Part shown: positions 49,070 through 59,521 of the stretch, piece after piece
Layout: every line of letters begins with the position of its first letter
Position numbering within the stretch: the first letter of the stretch is position 1
Assembly (NCBI RefSeq): GCF_004099695.1
Contig: NZ_SCHL01000007.1
Coordinates: forward strand, 62,001-126,000
DNA length: 64,000 nucleotides
Direction: 5' to 3'
Source: Methanosarcina sp. MSH10X1
GTDB lineage: Archaea; Halobacteriota; Methanosarcinia; Methanosarcinales; Methanosarcinaceae
Position numbers and translations under genes: made by a program
Notes under the pieces: model-generated
Seen by the model: the letters and a program-made list of their open reading frames with translations, nothing else
What the model was told of the DNA's origin: nothing
Databases searched by the model: none

Positions 49070-50102
49070 TACTTTTTTCCTCCTTTAATATTATGCTAGA
49101 CTATAAAAGCCTGAAAAACTTACTGTTAAACAGTGTTAGAGCCTAGAATGTTTTAGTCTTATAAAGATTACTCTATTTATTCTTTGATAATATATTATCC
49201 TTAATATTCAATTAAATCTTTATATTTTTTACAAACAACATTATTTACTTTTTGTTGGGAACTTTGCCCAGACGCATTTTTTGTTATTGGCAGAAATTAC
49301 TTTCGGTTCAAAATCCTATAAAATCGTGCAGCTTTACACTATTTCATGTCTCCAGCCAGTTTGTTAAATAGTTTTATCTGTAATCGTTGACATTGAGTAC
49401 AAAAATTTTAGTTTAAGCTTAATCCAGACAGGAAGAGACAATATAGTGTTTTTGATGCCTACTTAGAGGGAGGATTTAAATCACTCCATACTTCGTGATA
49501 GATTTTAATCGTGTATCTCTGGAGAAGTTGTCTCAGGCTTCGGGAGAGATAAATTATTTCTTTGTTCTTTTTGCATTTAGGAAACTCCTGCCTGATTGCG
49601 AACTGCAGGCTTCACAGAACAAAGAAAAAGACCCGCTAAATTTAAGAGAAAAAGCGATTAAAGCTTGGTAATGTTTTAAAAAAAATCCGAAAGATGATCT
49701 GGCAATATTAAGACGCAAAATGAAAATTGTAAATAAAATATCAATTCCTATCATAATATAGAAAAATCACAATTGGAGAGCAGTATTAATAAAATTAATC
49801 TAATAAATAGTATCTTCTTCAAATTCAGGGGAGAACTCTCCAGCTAAAAGTATGGGAATTTTGCCACTGAAAATAAGTTAAGTAGCCTTATGAGTACGTT
49901 TTTTAATTTGGCTAAGTGCTCAAATTTTAGCAAATCGGTGAAATTTGTTTCCTCCCGGATTTGAAGAAAATACGATAAAATTGCAATAGTTTTTATTAAT
50001 TACTGATATGTGTTAAGATTAGGTTCCAGAATCCGAGAACATTCAGCTTTGAATTTCCGACTCTGGAACCGAATTCATAGTAGGCCAAGGCGAATTTTAA
50101 GT
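49070..50102. other. Intergenic region between DUF1646 copies 2 and 3
   Basis: The copy 2 promoter region (CTTACTGTTAAACAGTG near 49120 and TCTTATAAAGATTACTC near 49160) lies at the start. The region at about 49810-49980 is related to sequence downstream of copies 1 and 2. Between them lies AT-rich sequence without a supported gene; a frame at 49554-49754 is not convincing. Confidence 0.45.
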
Positions 50103-51215
50103 TTAGATCTTAAGCACAAAGATAATGACGAAGTAAATACCCATTGAGACGAGACCCATAGGTATTCCAAGTCTTGCCCATTCTTTGCTGGTTATACCCA
50201 GTTTGCCTGCAGAGATGATGTTCGGGATATTTCCAGGGATCAGCATTCCGCCTGCAATTAAAAGCCCCATAAGAATACTCTTTATCTGTAATTCACTCAT
50301 AGCTGGTCCGATTTCAGCGGCTGCCAGGGTAGCGTTATCCAGAATAGCTGAGACCATGTTAACCCAGTAAAGTACAGTGGAAGGTATTTGAGTGAAGTAT
50401 TCGAATATGATAGGCTTGAAACCATCTCCGAGAAATGTCAGAGCCATGATAAACAGATAGACTTTAACAGCCCTCATTACGACATCTTTCACAGTTTCGT
50501 TATACTCTTCAGCTTTCATTCCAGAGTCTTTCATATCAACTTTTCCAAGGAAAAACATTCCAATAATACCATATGCAAGGATTCCTGGAATGATATATTT
50601 GCCAAGCATATCAAATAAGAACGTAAAACTGGCATGGTAAGGCTCACCTGCTAGTTTTGAGATAGCTATTGTCGAAAGAGGTTCTCCAAGAGGGGTAAGC
50701 GCAGCGCCAAGTCCGATCGAGAAACAGGCAATAACTGTCAGGTCGATCTTGGACTTTCGTGAGAGAGGCAGTGCATTAACCATCTCAACAAGAATGATTG
50801 CCGCAAGAATGGCGGACATTACACTGGAAAATAGACCAAGGACGGCGATCAGGATGAAAGCCATAATTTTAAGAGAAAGCGCATTGGCCATTTTCCGGAT
50901 TGCTTTGTGGATCGGCTCATGCCATTTATAGATAATTAAGCCGACAATGAGCACTATCTGGAATATACCTATTGGAATACCGCCAATATTTAAAGAATTC
51001 AGCGGAGAAGTCAATGCTTCTTCGATTATTTCCATTCTCCAGCCTGTTTCTGCACCTGGAATTTCGACAAAACCCGAGATGGTCATTGCCGCAATTCCGC
51101 AGACAAACAGGAAAACTTCCAGATTTTCCTCAATAACGTGAACCTTAAAAGGGCCGAGAAGTACGGCAATAAATATTATAAGAAATCCAATTAAAACTCC
51201 TGGTTCAAGAGCCAT
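50103..51215 (-). CDS. DUF1646 family membrane transporter, copy 3
   Basis: This 370-residue paralog is the most diverged of the three but keeps the loops GLGAALTPLGEPLSTIA and MLIPGNIPNIISAGKLG. Some substitutions replace cation-side residues seen in the other copies (for example NSLNIGGIPIG for HVGDIAGIPIG). It would be the oldest copy or one under different selection. An AAGGAGGAAAGAA ribosome binding site precedes the ATG. An insertion lies in its upstream region. Confidence 0.87.
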   Translation of the reverse strand: MALEPGVLIGFLIIFIAVLLGPFKVHVIEENLEVFLFVCGIAAMTISGFVEIPGAETGWRMEIIEEALTSPLNSLNIGGIPIGIFQIVLIVGLIIYKWHEPIHKAIRKMANALSLKIMAFILIAVLGLFSSVMSAILAAIILVEMVNALPLSRKSKIDLTVIACFSIGLGAALTPLGEPLSTIAISKLAGEPYHASFTFLFDMLGKYIIPGILAYGIIGMFFLGKVDMKDSGMKAEEYNETVKDVVMRAVKVYLFIMALTFLGDGFKPIIFEYFTQIPSTVLYWVNMVSAILDNATLAAAEIGPAMSELQIKSILMGLLIAGGMLIPGNIPNIISAGKLGITSKEWARLGIPMGLVSMGIYFVIIFVLKI

Positions 51216-51238
51216 TAATTCTTTCCTCCTTTACTATT

Positions 51239-51418
51239 TAGTCTATAGTAGTCTATAGTGTTCACACTAGAGTAAGCCTGTAGACTAGATCGTATACATT
51301 TGAGCCCTGTAAACAGCGTGAAGCCCTGTTTTTAAGGGATAAAATAGTTGATCAGCGCATGAAGTATGTAACAAGTATACTGTTTAGTAGTGAAATACAA
51401 TTATTAATTGTGAACACT
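51239..51418. mobile_element. Small inverted-repeat-bounded insertion upstream of copy 3 (MITE-like, tentative)
   Basis: AGTGTTCACA (51257-51266) and TGTGAACACT (51409-51418) are perfect 10-bp inverted repeats 162 bases apart. TAGTCTATAG is duplicated in tandem just to the left (51239-51258). The flanks align with the upstream region of copy 2, where this stretch is absent, so about 180 bases seem inserted. No matching target-site duplication is clear. Confidence 0.45.
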
Positions 51419-52556
51419 GCAGATTACAAAAGGCTTGAGAATTTAATACTATTAAACACCGAAAAGTCCCGGATTCTTTACTTTATAAGGGCCTCTCTAT
51501 TACTCTTCCATAGATCAATTCAATGCCAATGCGTATGAGAAAGGTTTTTGATTTGCTCCCGATGGAACCTTAATTAAGATGTGTTTTATGGCGCTTGAAG
51601 AGGATAATTTTGATCAAAATTTCATGAGATAAATCTTACCTCATAAAAGATCATAATTTGTTTAATGAATTTGATCTTTCTTACCGCATAAGATTGAGTT
51701 TTTCTATCAGGAGGACCTCCTATATTTTTTAAATATATGCATGGCTATCCAGCATCTCTGCACAAGACTGATTCCGGGCTTAAAGGCTGCGGAATTAAGT
51801 TTTCCTTTAGCCAGAGTTAATATCTTGAGCTTTCGTCCTCGATTACACATGCTTTTCTTATTTCGGGACTACAAATTCCCTGTTAAATAATCATACTTAT
51901 ATATTTTGTGTTTTTTTTCTTCTCAAATGTACAATAATTTATACAAAAATCTCCGGTTATAAAGATTATAACAAATGACCTAAAATTTTTCAGTCGTTTT
52001 TTATAATCACTCAAATCCTTTTTATACTAATTTATGAAACAGGACTATTTTGTAAAATATACCGTATTTAGTTCTATATTGTTCCCAATAGTCTAGATTG
52101 ATTATTATTTACAGCGCCAATTTGCAATTGGAAAGGAAATAAAATAGGACATGAAGTTGGTAAATTGAAAAGGCATGCGTGAAAGTATACTAATAGGGCA
52201 AAATAGGACAAGCTAATTTCTAAAGTCTAACTCGTGGATAAAACAAAAAATGACCAGATAAGGTTAAAAATGAAATGCAAAACATAAAAATTAGTTAAAA
52301 AATGTATAGGAGAGCACAAATAGAGATACAGATAGTATGAGTTGAAGGTTTGACTTCATTTTAGATTTCATTTTAGATTAACAGCGTGATTTTTTAAATA
52401 GGGGATTCTGCATACTATCTGTTTTTTAATTGCTGCTCTGTGTAATTCTACTATAACTTCACTTCGGACTGAATTTCTCAACTACAATTTTCAAGCAGAT
52501 TTCTTAGGTGTCCTTCTGTATGTAATTGCTTACTCGTCTCATAATATCCGTTGATA
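51419..52556. other. Long AT-rich intergenic region
   Basis: The first part (51430-51520) matches the copy 2 promoter region (CTATTAAACA, TTTATAAGGGCCTCTCTATTAC). Beyond it are T-rich stretches and a tandem 12-bp repeat TTCATTTTAGAT at 52355-52378. I see no gene. Confidence 0.45.
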
Positions 52557-53054
52557 TCAATTAATTTCGATTTCAACAGGTCTTTCTTCGTTACAGCGCC
52601 TGAAGGTGACCTCAAGCACTCCGTTTTTATAGCTGGCTTTTGCACTCTTAGGATCTACACGGGTCGGAAGCTCTATATCCTGCGAATATTCGGAAGCTCC
52701 AAGGATCTTGATTTCGAGATTTTGAGCAGTCGCATGCAGCAGGAGATCTTCTTTATCAATATCCGGGAGCTCTGCAAGTACATGTACCAGTTCTTCACTT
52801 TCAAAGATATCAATTAAAGGGTCTCTTATTTCGGAGGGGAAGAGATTCTCTTCATCTTCAGAGTGTTCCGGAATGTTTCCGAACTCCCGGAGTTCGGGGT
52901 CTTCCCCCGGGCGATGAATGATAGAAAATCCGTAGACGAAGGGGACGGACTCTCCCATATCTTCCAGGAGGGCTTCGATCATTTCTTCCAGGTTGTCAAA
53001 AAGTTCAGATCCAAAATCTTCAAAGAAATCCTTTCTTTTTCTTGTGCCCACCAT
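52557..53054 (-). CDS. Hsp20/alpha-crystallin family small heat shock protein
   Basis: This 165-residue chaperone-like protein has an N-terminal acidic region and an alpha-crystallin domain at about 75-160 with the signature YKNGVLEVTF near 145. It lacks the usual C-terminal IXI extension, ending at EIEIN. It is the last gene of a heat-shock cluster and a paralog of the gene just upstream (54-base gap). Confidence 0.9.
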   Translation of the reverse strand: MVGTRKRKDFFEDFGSELFDNLEEMIEALLEDMGESVPFVYGFSIIHRPGEDPELREFGNIPEHSEDEENLFPSEIRDPLIDIFESEELVHVLAELPDIDKEDLLLHATAQNLEIKILGASEYSQDIELPTRVDPKSAKASYKNGVLEVTFRRCNEERPVEIEIN

Positions 53055-53108
53055 TATTACCTCTGCTTTTCCTCGTGCTGTTGCACTTACAGTGCAATTC
53101 CCGAAAAG

Positions 53109-53636
53109 TCACTCAATAGTTATTGAGGTTCGGGAATTGGATTCCAGCCTCTTAAAGGTAACTTCCAGCACACCATTTTTGTATGTGGCTTTCGCACTCT
53201 GGGGGTCCACCTTTACGGGCAGTTCCACACGTTCGGAATATTTTGGATTCCCATCTATTGTTTCGATGTCAAGTATTAAATCAGTTGCGTTCAGTCTGAT
53301 ATTCTCTTTCTCGATGCCTGGAATCTCGGCAATTACGTGCACAGTTTCTTCGGCTTCCAGTACATCAATCAGGGGTTTTCTTGTATCGAGATAATTTTTT
53401 TCTCCGGTTTCGGCCTGCTCGAACGCAGGAATATTCCCGAATTCCCGAATTTCGGGTTCTTCGCCTGGTCTCTGGGTTACGGAAAATCCGTAGACAAAAG
53501 GATGCCGCCCGAAGTTTTCAACACTCATACCCATTACCCTGCTGAGGCGTTCAAACATTTCATCCACATCCTCAAGCGGGTCGATTCCGAAGATTTCATC
53601 GAAAAAATTTCTTCTTTTTTTCCTGTCTCTGTCCAT
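53109..53636 (-). CDS. hsp20: Hsp20/alpha-crystallin family small heat shock protein
   Basis: This 175-residue paralog of the preceding protein shares FVYGFSVTQRPGEEPEIREFGNIP in its first half and YKNGVLEVTFKR near 157. Small heat shock proteins hold unfolded clients for refolding or, next to a CDC48 unfoldase, for degradation. It lies about 140 bases after the cdc48 gene. Confidence 0.92.
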   Translation of the reverse strand: MDRDRKKRRNFFDEIFGIDPLEDVDEMFERLSRVMGMSVENFGRHPFVYGFSVTQRPGEEPEIREFGNIPAFEQAETGEKNYLDTRKPLIDVLEAEETVHVIAEIPGIEKENIRLNATDLILDIETIDGNPKYSERVELPVKVDPQSAKATYKNGVLEVTFKRLESNSRTSITIE

Positions 53637-53775
53637 ATGATCACTCTGTTATTAAGTTATCCATCAGTAATTTCATTATCAGGGGAATGTTAATTAGATC
53701 AGCCATTATTTTACTCAATAATCTCTGAAGTTGTGTAAATTAAAAAGGCCAGGGTTTGCCAGTCAGGAAACTGGT

Positions 53776-56040
53776 TTACTCCGCCTGAAAGAAACCCGGA
53801 ACATCTTTAGGTTCGATTTCTTTCTCCTGCTGTCCAGCTTCAGGAGTCTCTTCTTCAAACTCAGTTGCATATCTAGCAAAGAGTTCCGCACCCTGTTCAT
53901 AAGTAGCAAGATTTTCCCTGGATGTCGTTGGCTTTACACGGCGGATTGCACGTTCAAAGTGCTTCTTTGAAATCCTGACTTCTCCTGCCCGCTTTTCAAT
54001 ATCTTTTCTGCCAATTCCCGGAGTAACTATCTCCCTCAGGGCCAGCATTGCAGCCTCCCTGCAGATGCCCTCGATGTCCGCACCAACGTACCCTTCGGTC
54101 ATATCCGCAAGTTCGGAGAGGTTAATATCGTCTGAAAGAGGTTTCCCCTGTGTATGAATCTCAAAGATCTTTTCCCTGCCTGCTTTGTCAGGCGGTTTGA
54201 TATAAATGAGCCTGTCAAAACGACCAGGTCTCAGCAAAGCAGGATCTACCATGTCAGGCCGGTTAGTAGCCGCGACAATAATCACGTCCTTGAGTTCCTC
54301 TACTCCATCCAGTTCGGTAAGGATTTGACTGACAACTCTTTCGGATACATGTGTATCTGAAACAGAACTCCTCTGAGGGGCAATTGAATCGATCTCGTCA
54401 AAGAAGATAACTGTCGGTGCAGCCTGTTTTGCTTTCCTGAAGGTTTCCCTGATTGCACGCTCGGATTCACCCACGTATTTGCTGAGCAGTTCCGGACCTT
54501 TGATGCTGATGAAATTGGCTTCACTCTCACTGGCAACAGCCTTTGCAAGCAGGGTTTTACCCGTACCAGGAGGTCCGAATAGTAGTATTCCTCTTGGTGG
54601 TTTTACACTGATGGCACTGAAGATTTCAGGATACTTCAGGGGCCACTCTACAGCCTCAATAAGTTCCTGCTTTGCATTTTCAAGTCCTCCGATATCATCC
54701 CAGCCCACATGCGGAACCTCTACATACACTTCCCTCATTGCCGAAGGCTCGATATTTTTGAGGGCTTCTCTGAAATCCTCTTTGGTAACTACGAGGTTAT
54801 CAAGAATTTCCTGTGGGATGTCCTCTTCGATGTCTATTTCGGGAGTTATCCTTCTCAGGGCATGCATTGCAGCCTCCTTACATAGGGAAGATAAATCAGC
54901 TCCGACGAAACCGTGGGTTACATCCGCAATTTCACCGAGGCTTACTTCCTGTTCAATTGGCATGCCTCTTGTGTGAATTAGAAGAATCTGCTTCCTGCCG
55001 TTCCGGTCCGGAATTCCTATTTCTATTTCCCTGTCAAACCTTCCACCGCGGCGGAGAGCCTCATCTATTGAGTTTGGACGGTTCGTAGCAGCAATTACAA
55101 CAACCTCACCTCTGGACTTAAGCCCGTCCATGAGGGAAAGCAACTGTGCAACTACCCTGCGTTCCATTTCTCCTGTAACTTCACCGCGCTTTGGGGCAAT
55201 AGAATCAATCTCATCTATGAAGATGATAGAAGGTGCGTCCTTTTCGGCTTCCTCGAAGATTTCACGGAGCTTCTGCTCACTTTCTCCGTAATACTTGGAA
55301 ACGATTTCGGGACCGCTGATAGTAATAAAATTGGCATCAGTTTCACTTGCAACTGCCTTTGCTATCATTGTCTTGCCCGTGCCCGGAGGCCCGTGAAGCA
55401 ACACTCCTTTGGGAGGCTCAATTCCAAGCTTCTGGAAAAGCTCAGGGTGCCTTAGCGGCAACTCGATCATTTCCCTGACAAGCTGAATTTCTCGTTTAAG
55501 CCCGCCGATATCCTCATAAGAAATACCTTCTGGAACCTTGATTTCCTCAACCGATTTCTCCTTGATTACAATTTCAGTATCCTTGGTAACAACAACAGGT
55601 CCTGCAGGTCTTGTAGACGCAACTACGAAAGTGAGAGGATTATTTACAGTCTCTACCCTGATCTGCTGACCTTTATTCAAAGGTCTTCCTTCAATAATTC
55701 TAAGAATGTAGTGAGCTCCTCCGACAAGCCTTACAGGCTGAGAAGGAGCAAGGGTAACTCTCTGAGCATGCTTTGCCTGAACTTTCTGAATCATAACCCT
55801 GTCATCAATTCCGACTTTTGCATTGCTGCGGAGGTTTCCATCGATACGGATCCTGTTTTCCTGGTCACGCTCTACATTTGGCCAGACAATTGCGTAGGTC
55901 CTGGCTCTCCCTGAGATTTCAATAATATCCCCGCTTACGAGATCCATCTGCTGCATCAGTCGGGTGTCAATTCTTGCAATTCCCCTGCCCACGTCCTTGT
56001 GATAAGCTTCAGCAACTCTCAAGTTCGTTTCTTCAATCAT
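53776..56040 (-). CDS. cdc48: CDC48/VAT-family AAA ATPase
   Basis: This 754-residue unfoldase has an N-terminal double-psi barrel domain (1-180) and two AAA modules. Each module has Walker A GPPGTGKT (about 217 and 490), Walker [11 protein letters not shown] or [10 protein letters not shown], and arginine-finger sensors in [10 protein letters not shown] and [10 protein letters not shown]. It extracts and unfolds proteins for the proteasome. Its start overlaps the regulator stop (ATGA), so it is coupled to that gene. Confidence 0.97.
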   Translation of the reverse strand: MIEETNLRVAEAYHKDVGRGIARIDTRLMQQMDLVSGDIIEISGRARTYAIVWPNVERDQENRIRIDGNLRSNAKVGIDDRVMIQKVQAKHAQRVTLAPSQPVRLVGGAHYILRIIEGRPLNKGQQIRVETVNNPLTFVVASTRPAGPVVVTKDTEIVIKEKSVEEIKVPEGISYEDIGGLKREIQLVREMIELPLRHPELFQKLGIEPPKGVLLHGPPGTGKTMIAKAVASETDANFITISGPEIVSKYYGESEQKLREIFEEAEKDAPSIIFIDEIDSIAPKRGEVTGEMERRVVAQLLSLMDGLKSRGEVVVIAATNRPNSIDEALRRGGRFDREIEIGIPDRNGRKQILLIHTRGMPIEQEVSLGEIADVTHGFVGADLSSLCKEAAMHALRRITPEIDIEEDIPQEILDNLVVTKEDFREALKNIEPSAMREVYVEVPHVGWDDIGGLENAKQELIEAVEWPLKYPEIFSAISVKPPRGILLFGPPGTGKTLLAKAVASESEANFISIKGPELLSKYVGESERAIRETFRKAKQAAPTVIFFDEIDSIAPQRSSVSDTHVSERVVSQILTELDGVEELKDVIIVAATNRPDMVDPALLRPGRFDRLIYIKPPDKAGREKIFEIHTQGKPLSDDINLSELADMTEGYVGADIEGICREAAMLALREIVTPGIGRKDIEKRAGEVRISKKHFERAIRRVKPTTSRENLATYEQGAELFARYATEFEEETPEAGQQEKEIEPKDVPGFFQAE

Positions 56041-56723
56041 TCATTCTCAACTCCGGTCTCACGTATTTTCCAGTAATACTGGTTATTTTTGATACTATAT
56101 TCAATAAACCCCCTTTCTGCCAGGTCTATGAGGTTAGCGTTAATAACACTGGGGTGCAGGCGCAGGTTGTAACACAGGGCAGCCAGAGTGGTTTCACTTT
56201 TTAGAAGCTCAAACAGAAGCTCACACTCTACAGGATTCATGGCAACCTTTTCAATTGAGTCCAGGCAACGGTCCATAATTTCTGTATACTCAGCCTGAAG
56301 CTGCTGCTGCATCTGTGCCAGTTCTTCTTGCCTTGTTTTGAGATCCTGAAGTCTGCTGCTTAACTTAAGGAAGAAAGCGGACGAATCTTCCGTGGCAGGA
56401 GTTTCCTTTTCCGCAGGAGCCTCACTTTTTTCTCCCTTGCCAAAATCGATGTCATGAAGCGTCACCGTATAGGCATACGGGGATACCGATACCTCAAGCC
56501 TCATATTGTTCGCGATATTAAAGTACTTGCGCCGCTGTTCATCCACGCTGCATTCTATAAGTCCGGCCTGCTCAAGCAGACCCAGATGGCTTATTATGGC
56601 TTTTGGCCCTACTCCCAGCCTGCCAGAGATCTCACTGACATAGCAGGGGCGGCTTGCAAGAAGTTGTATAATCTTCCTGCGGTTTTCATTCCCCAGGATG
56701 TCAAGTAATTTTGCCGGGTCCAT
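56037..56723 (-). CDS. hsr1: ArsR-family heat-shock regulator (HSR1-like)
   Basis: This 228-residue protein has an N-terminal winged helix ([40 protein letters not shown]) and a coiled-coil centre ([19 protein letters not shown] near 125-150). A second helix-turn-helix-like region follows ([21 protein letters not shown]). It resembles HSR1 of Archaeoglobus, where the regulator also precedes an AAA ATPase and Hsp20 genes. It probably represses the cluster and is itself released by heat. Confidence 0.85.
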   Translation of the reverse strand: MDPAKLLDILGNENRRKIIQLLASRPCYVSEISGRLGVGPKAIISHLGLLEQAGLIECSVDEQRRKYFNIANNMRLEVSVSPYAYTVTLHDIDFGKGEKSEAPAEKETPATEDSSAFFLKLSSRLQDLKTRQEELAQMQQQLQAEYTEIMDRCLDSIEKVAMNPVECELLFELLKSETTLAALCYNLRLHPSVINANLIDLAERGFIEYSIKNNQYYWKIRETGVENE

Positions 56724-56895
56724 TTTTCCCCCTCTGATAATCGTTTAAGTATACGGGACATTAAGTGATAATGCCAGATTTTACCACTATCATTTTTAGG
56801 CTGTAATGCATCCAGTCTTGAGTAGTTTCTGACAGGAATATGGGAACCCCTGCCCGAATTGTATCCGGAAAACTGGCTTGAAAGGAGTGTAAGAT

Positions 56896-56930
56896 AGTAA
56901 CCTATAGTTAGCACTAAAGATATATAAATG
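56896..56930 (-). promoter_or_regulatory. Heat-shock operon promoter with HSR1-type palindrome
   Basis: The minus strand has TATA box CATTTATATATC (about 56919-56930) followed by CTAAC-TATAG-GTTAC at 56911-56897. This differs from the Archaeoglobus HSR1 operator CTAAC-N5-GTTAG by one base. The site lies between the TATA box and the predicted transcription start, where repressor binding blocks polymerase. Confidence 0.6.
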
Positions 56931-57071
56931 TTTCACTCACCCGATAATCTTATCCGTAATCAAAAAACAGTATCATCCGGAGTATAAGAGAACATAGAGT
57001 ACAAACTGGACTTAAGCACGGGTAATAAAAGCCTGGATTTAAGTGAAAACTAATAAAATAAAAATTATCAT

Positions 57072-57746
57072 TTACATATCGGTAGGGATATGCTGCTTGT
57101 TGTTCTTACCGGTTCCTGGCAAATCTTCTATTGAATCCGAATCACGTGATGAACTTAAAGGAGTAAGCAGATCCTTTATTTTACCTCTTTCATTTTCCCA
57201 GTTTATTAAGAATACAACATGAACGGTATTCCCATCATATTTTTCAGAGGTTACAGCAATGGTATACATCAGATCGCAAACTTCGATTGAGCCACAAAAT
57301 ACCTCGTCATAGATATAAAACTCAGCTTTACTGTAAGGTATGCCTTCAACATGCCCGCGATAATGACCGGATTCCCCACCACCGGAAACTGTGATTTCAT
57401 CGAATTTTATATTAAAGCTTCTTTCCAGTAATCTGATATTAACATTTCCACTTGCAGCAGATTCCTCGAACTTTTTAATATCAATAATAAAAGTCTCAGA
57501 ATCATCCCAGTAATCCTGAGAATCAACAGTACTATCCTGAAGAACTACCTTCTGAATTATACTTTTATCCTGAACGTCTGTAGTTCCATCTGGTGAACTT
57601 TCATTAGAGGTAGTTTCAACAAGCCGTTTTTCGGAATATTTACAGGTATTATCCTCATCATCAATCAGAATAAAAATTCCTGAAAAAACAGCCAATCCAA
57701 GAAAGATTGCAAGTACCAGTATTTTACAGACAATCTCAGTTTTCAT
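57072..57746 (-). CDS. Hypothetical membrane-anchored exported protein
   Basis: This 224-residue protein begins with a single hydrophobic segment at about 8-28 (LVLAIFLGLAVFSGIFILI), so it is anchored with an outside domain. The outside part is acidic and rich in Ser and Asp, and includes a cysteine in the juxtamembrane region (TCKYSE). No family is recognised; a cell-surface role is an inference. Confidence 0.6.
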   Translation of the reverse strand: MKTEIVCKILVLAIFLGLAVFSGIFILIDDEDNTCKYSEKRLVETTSNESSPDGTTDVQDKSIIQKVVLQDSTVDSQDYWDDSETFIIDIKKFEESAASGNVNIRLLERSFNIKFDEITVSGGGESGHYRGHVEGIPYSKAEFYIYDEVFCGSIEVCDLMYTIAVTSEKYDGNTVHVVFLINWENERGKIKDLLTPLSSSRDSDSIEDLPGTGKNNKQHIPTDM

Positions 57747-58066
57747 TCAAATCCCAGCTTAGAGACGAAATATTTCAAGATTGAGTATAGATTGGACCCT
57801 TTCTAGAAGAACTTTTCTAATGTTAGAAAGATTTTATTATCTTTCGATTACATAGGGAATAAACCGGACTGGTGAAGCGATAATGATACACGTTTAAGTA
57901 AAAAAGCTTAAAACAAAAGATAATGGAAGCAGGATAAACTAACTTCTAGATTTTCCAGACGAGAAGCATAAGCCTTTACATTTTATTTCATGAGGCCCTC
58001 GAGAAATGGCTTTCAAAAAATGTCCGGGCTAGAATTTTCCAGGAAAACTTCGAAAAAGTTTAAAAA
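57747..58066. other. Intergenic region
   Basis: AT-rich between two minus-strand genes. A hairpin-like CTTTCTA...TTAGAAAG occurs at about 57800-57832, and nothing else stands out. Confidence 0.3.
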
Positions 58067-58525
58067 TTATTTTTGCTTTTTTGATTTTGATTTGTCTTTT
58101 TGTTTTTCCTTCTGCTGGTTGAAAACCGAGGGTAAATGCAGGGCGTAAGAGCCTTCTTCCCGGATTGCCATGACAAGTTCTTTTCTCTCAAAAAGAGAAT
58201 CCAGATTAAGCTCGTAGGAACCGGGCCCAAGGATTCTTACAGACTCTACTCTGTCTTCATCTGTTTTTCTCTCGGTTTCTGACTCCGGAGTTACGTTTTC
58301 CTGCTCACAGGCAAGAGCCTCATCAATATTCCTGACAACTTCATCCAGGGAGGATTCCAGATCCAGTTTTGGTTCCTCAAGAGCAGGTCTTCCCTGGTTT
58401 TCCGAACCTCCGGACTCTTTCTTTACATAAAGGAATTTATTCCAGCCGCAGTTCGGGCAGCCGCTTAGGATGACATAATCTCCGTCTTCAAAAATGGTTC
58501 CGCATCTGGTGCATCTGTGGGGCAT
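58067..58525 (-). CDS. OapC/ArvC-family zinc-ribbon protein
   Basis: This 152-residue protein opens with a zinc ribbon MPHRCTRCGTIFEDGDYVIL, then SGCPNCGWNKFLYV, a four-cysteine module. The middle is acidic and the end is Lys-rich (KQKDKSKSKK). The start is taken at ATG 58525 because GGTGA lies four bases upstream and the ribbon begins there; an upstream ATG (58576) adds an unlikely tail. The function is unknown; RNA or DNA binding is possible. Confidence 0.8.
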   Translation of the reverse strand: MPHRCTRCGTIFEDGDYVILSGCPNCGWNKFLYVKKESGGSENQGRPALEEPKLDLESSLDEVVRNIDEALACEQENVTPESETERKTDEDRVESVRILGPGSYELNLDSLFERKELVMAIREEGSYALHLPSVFNQQKEKQKDKSKSKKQK

Positions 58526-58580
58526 GAATTCACCGGTAATAGATAATGTAACTGATTTATGTAAATAATGAATCAAGTAC

Positions 58581-58620
58581 TTGGTATTTTGGACCGATAT
58601 TCGGTATCCTGGACCATATA
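58581..58620 (-). repeat. 20-bp tandem repeat in the zinc-ribbon gene promoter
   Basis: TTGGTATTTTGGACCGATAT (58581-58600) is repeated as TCGGTATCCTGGACCATATA (58601-58620), 15 of 20 bases equal. A minus-strand TATA-like TTAATATATGG overlaps the right copy. The pair lies at the likely transcription start and could be an operator. Confidence 0.4.
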
Positions 58621-58846
58621 TTAAATGGGTATACAGAGTGTAACAATGATACTTTTTGGGTACTTTAAAGATACCCTGAATAGATATGTATATTTGTATT
58701 TACAGGTTAACGGCTTGTTTTAAACGAAAGAGATAACTCCAACCATTAAGAGTGAAAACACACTCTTCGGTTGTAAATCTCTTCCGGTTTTCAAGCAGGA
58801 AGCCGGACCGCTTGCTTGTTGACAAAGAAAGTTTATGATAGAATGT

Positions 58847-59521
58847 TTACAAAAGCCTCCAGTGCGTCTTCCCATTAATGATTTCGGAACTTACCCTGCG
58901 CACTCTCTCCATCTCTTCCATAACCTCCGAAAGTCTCCCAGGCTGGGTGATTTCAAAAACAACCGAGTCCAGAGCATGATTTAGATAAAGGCTGTGTTTA
59001 AGGTCCTCAAGACTCCAGGGTTTTTTAGGGTCTTTTCTCATGCATTTCGTCAGGATGCTTATCATATCTTCCATAAAGTTCCAGGGATAGACAATCCATG
59101 CCCAGTCCTCGAGCCGCTCGCCCACGTAATCGGGATTGATTTTCGAACTTCCCAGGTACTGTAATGAAGCGGTCCTGACTTCCGTGGGATTACGGCTTTC
59201 CACATAAGCCTTGGCACTCAGCATACTTTCCCCGGTATCGACAATATCATCTACGATAAGCACTTTTTTACCTTCCATTACGTTGTCCGAGAGGGGGTAT
59301 CGAATGTAAGGTTCACCGGTATCGATAGCTGCGGTTCCTACATAGTGCTCGATTTTCAGACTGGATAGGTCATCAAGCCCCAGGAAATCGCAGAGCACTC
59401 GCCCGGCAAACCAGCCTCCTCTGGCAAGTGCAATGATCACGTCCGGCTCATATCCAGAACGTTTGATCTCAGTTGAGACATTTCGGCACAAGTTATAAAT
59501 GTAGTCCCAGTTTGTAAGCAC
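58847..59521 (-). CDS. Phosphoribosyltransferase family protein
   Basis: This 224-residue enzyme has the PRPP loop VLIVDDIVDTGES near 87-99 and an upstream ALARGGWFAGRVL (near 31-43). Purine phosphoribosyltransferases of this type salvage hypoxanthine, guanine or xanthine, though the exact base is not readable. A C-terminal extension (SLEDLKHSLYLNHAL and beyond) goes past the usual core and may bind another partner. Confidence 0.82.
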   Translation of the reverse strand: MLTNWDYIYNLCRNVSTEIKRSGYEPDVIIALARGGWFAGRVLCDFLGLDDLSSLKIEHYVGTAAIDTGEPYIRYPLSDNVMEGKKVLIVDDIVDTGESMLSAKAYVESRNPTEVRTASLQYLGSSKINPDYVGERLEDWAWIVYPWNFMEDMISILTKCMRKDPKKPWSLEDLKHSLYLNHALDSVVFEITQPGRLSEVMEEMERVRRVSSEIINGKTHWRLL

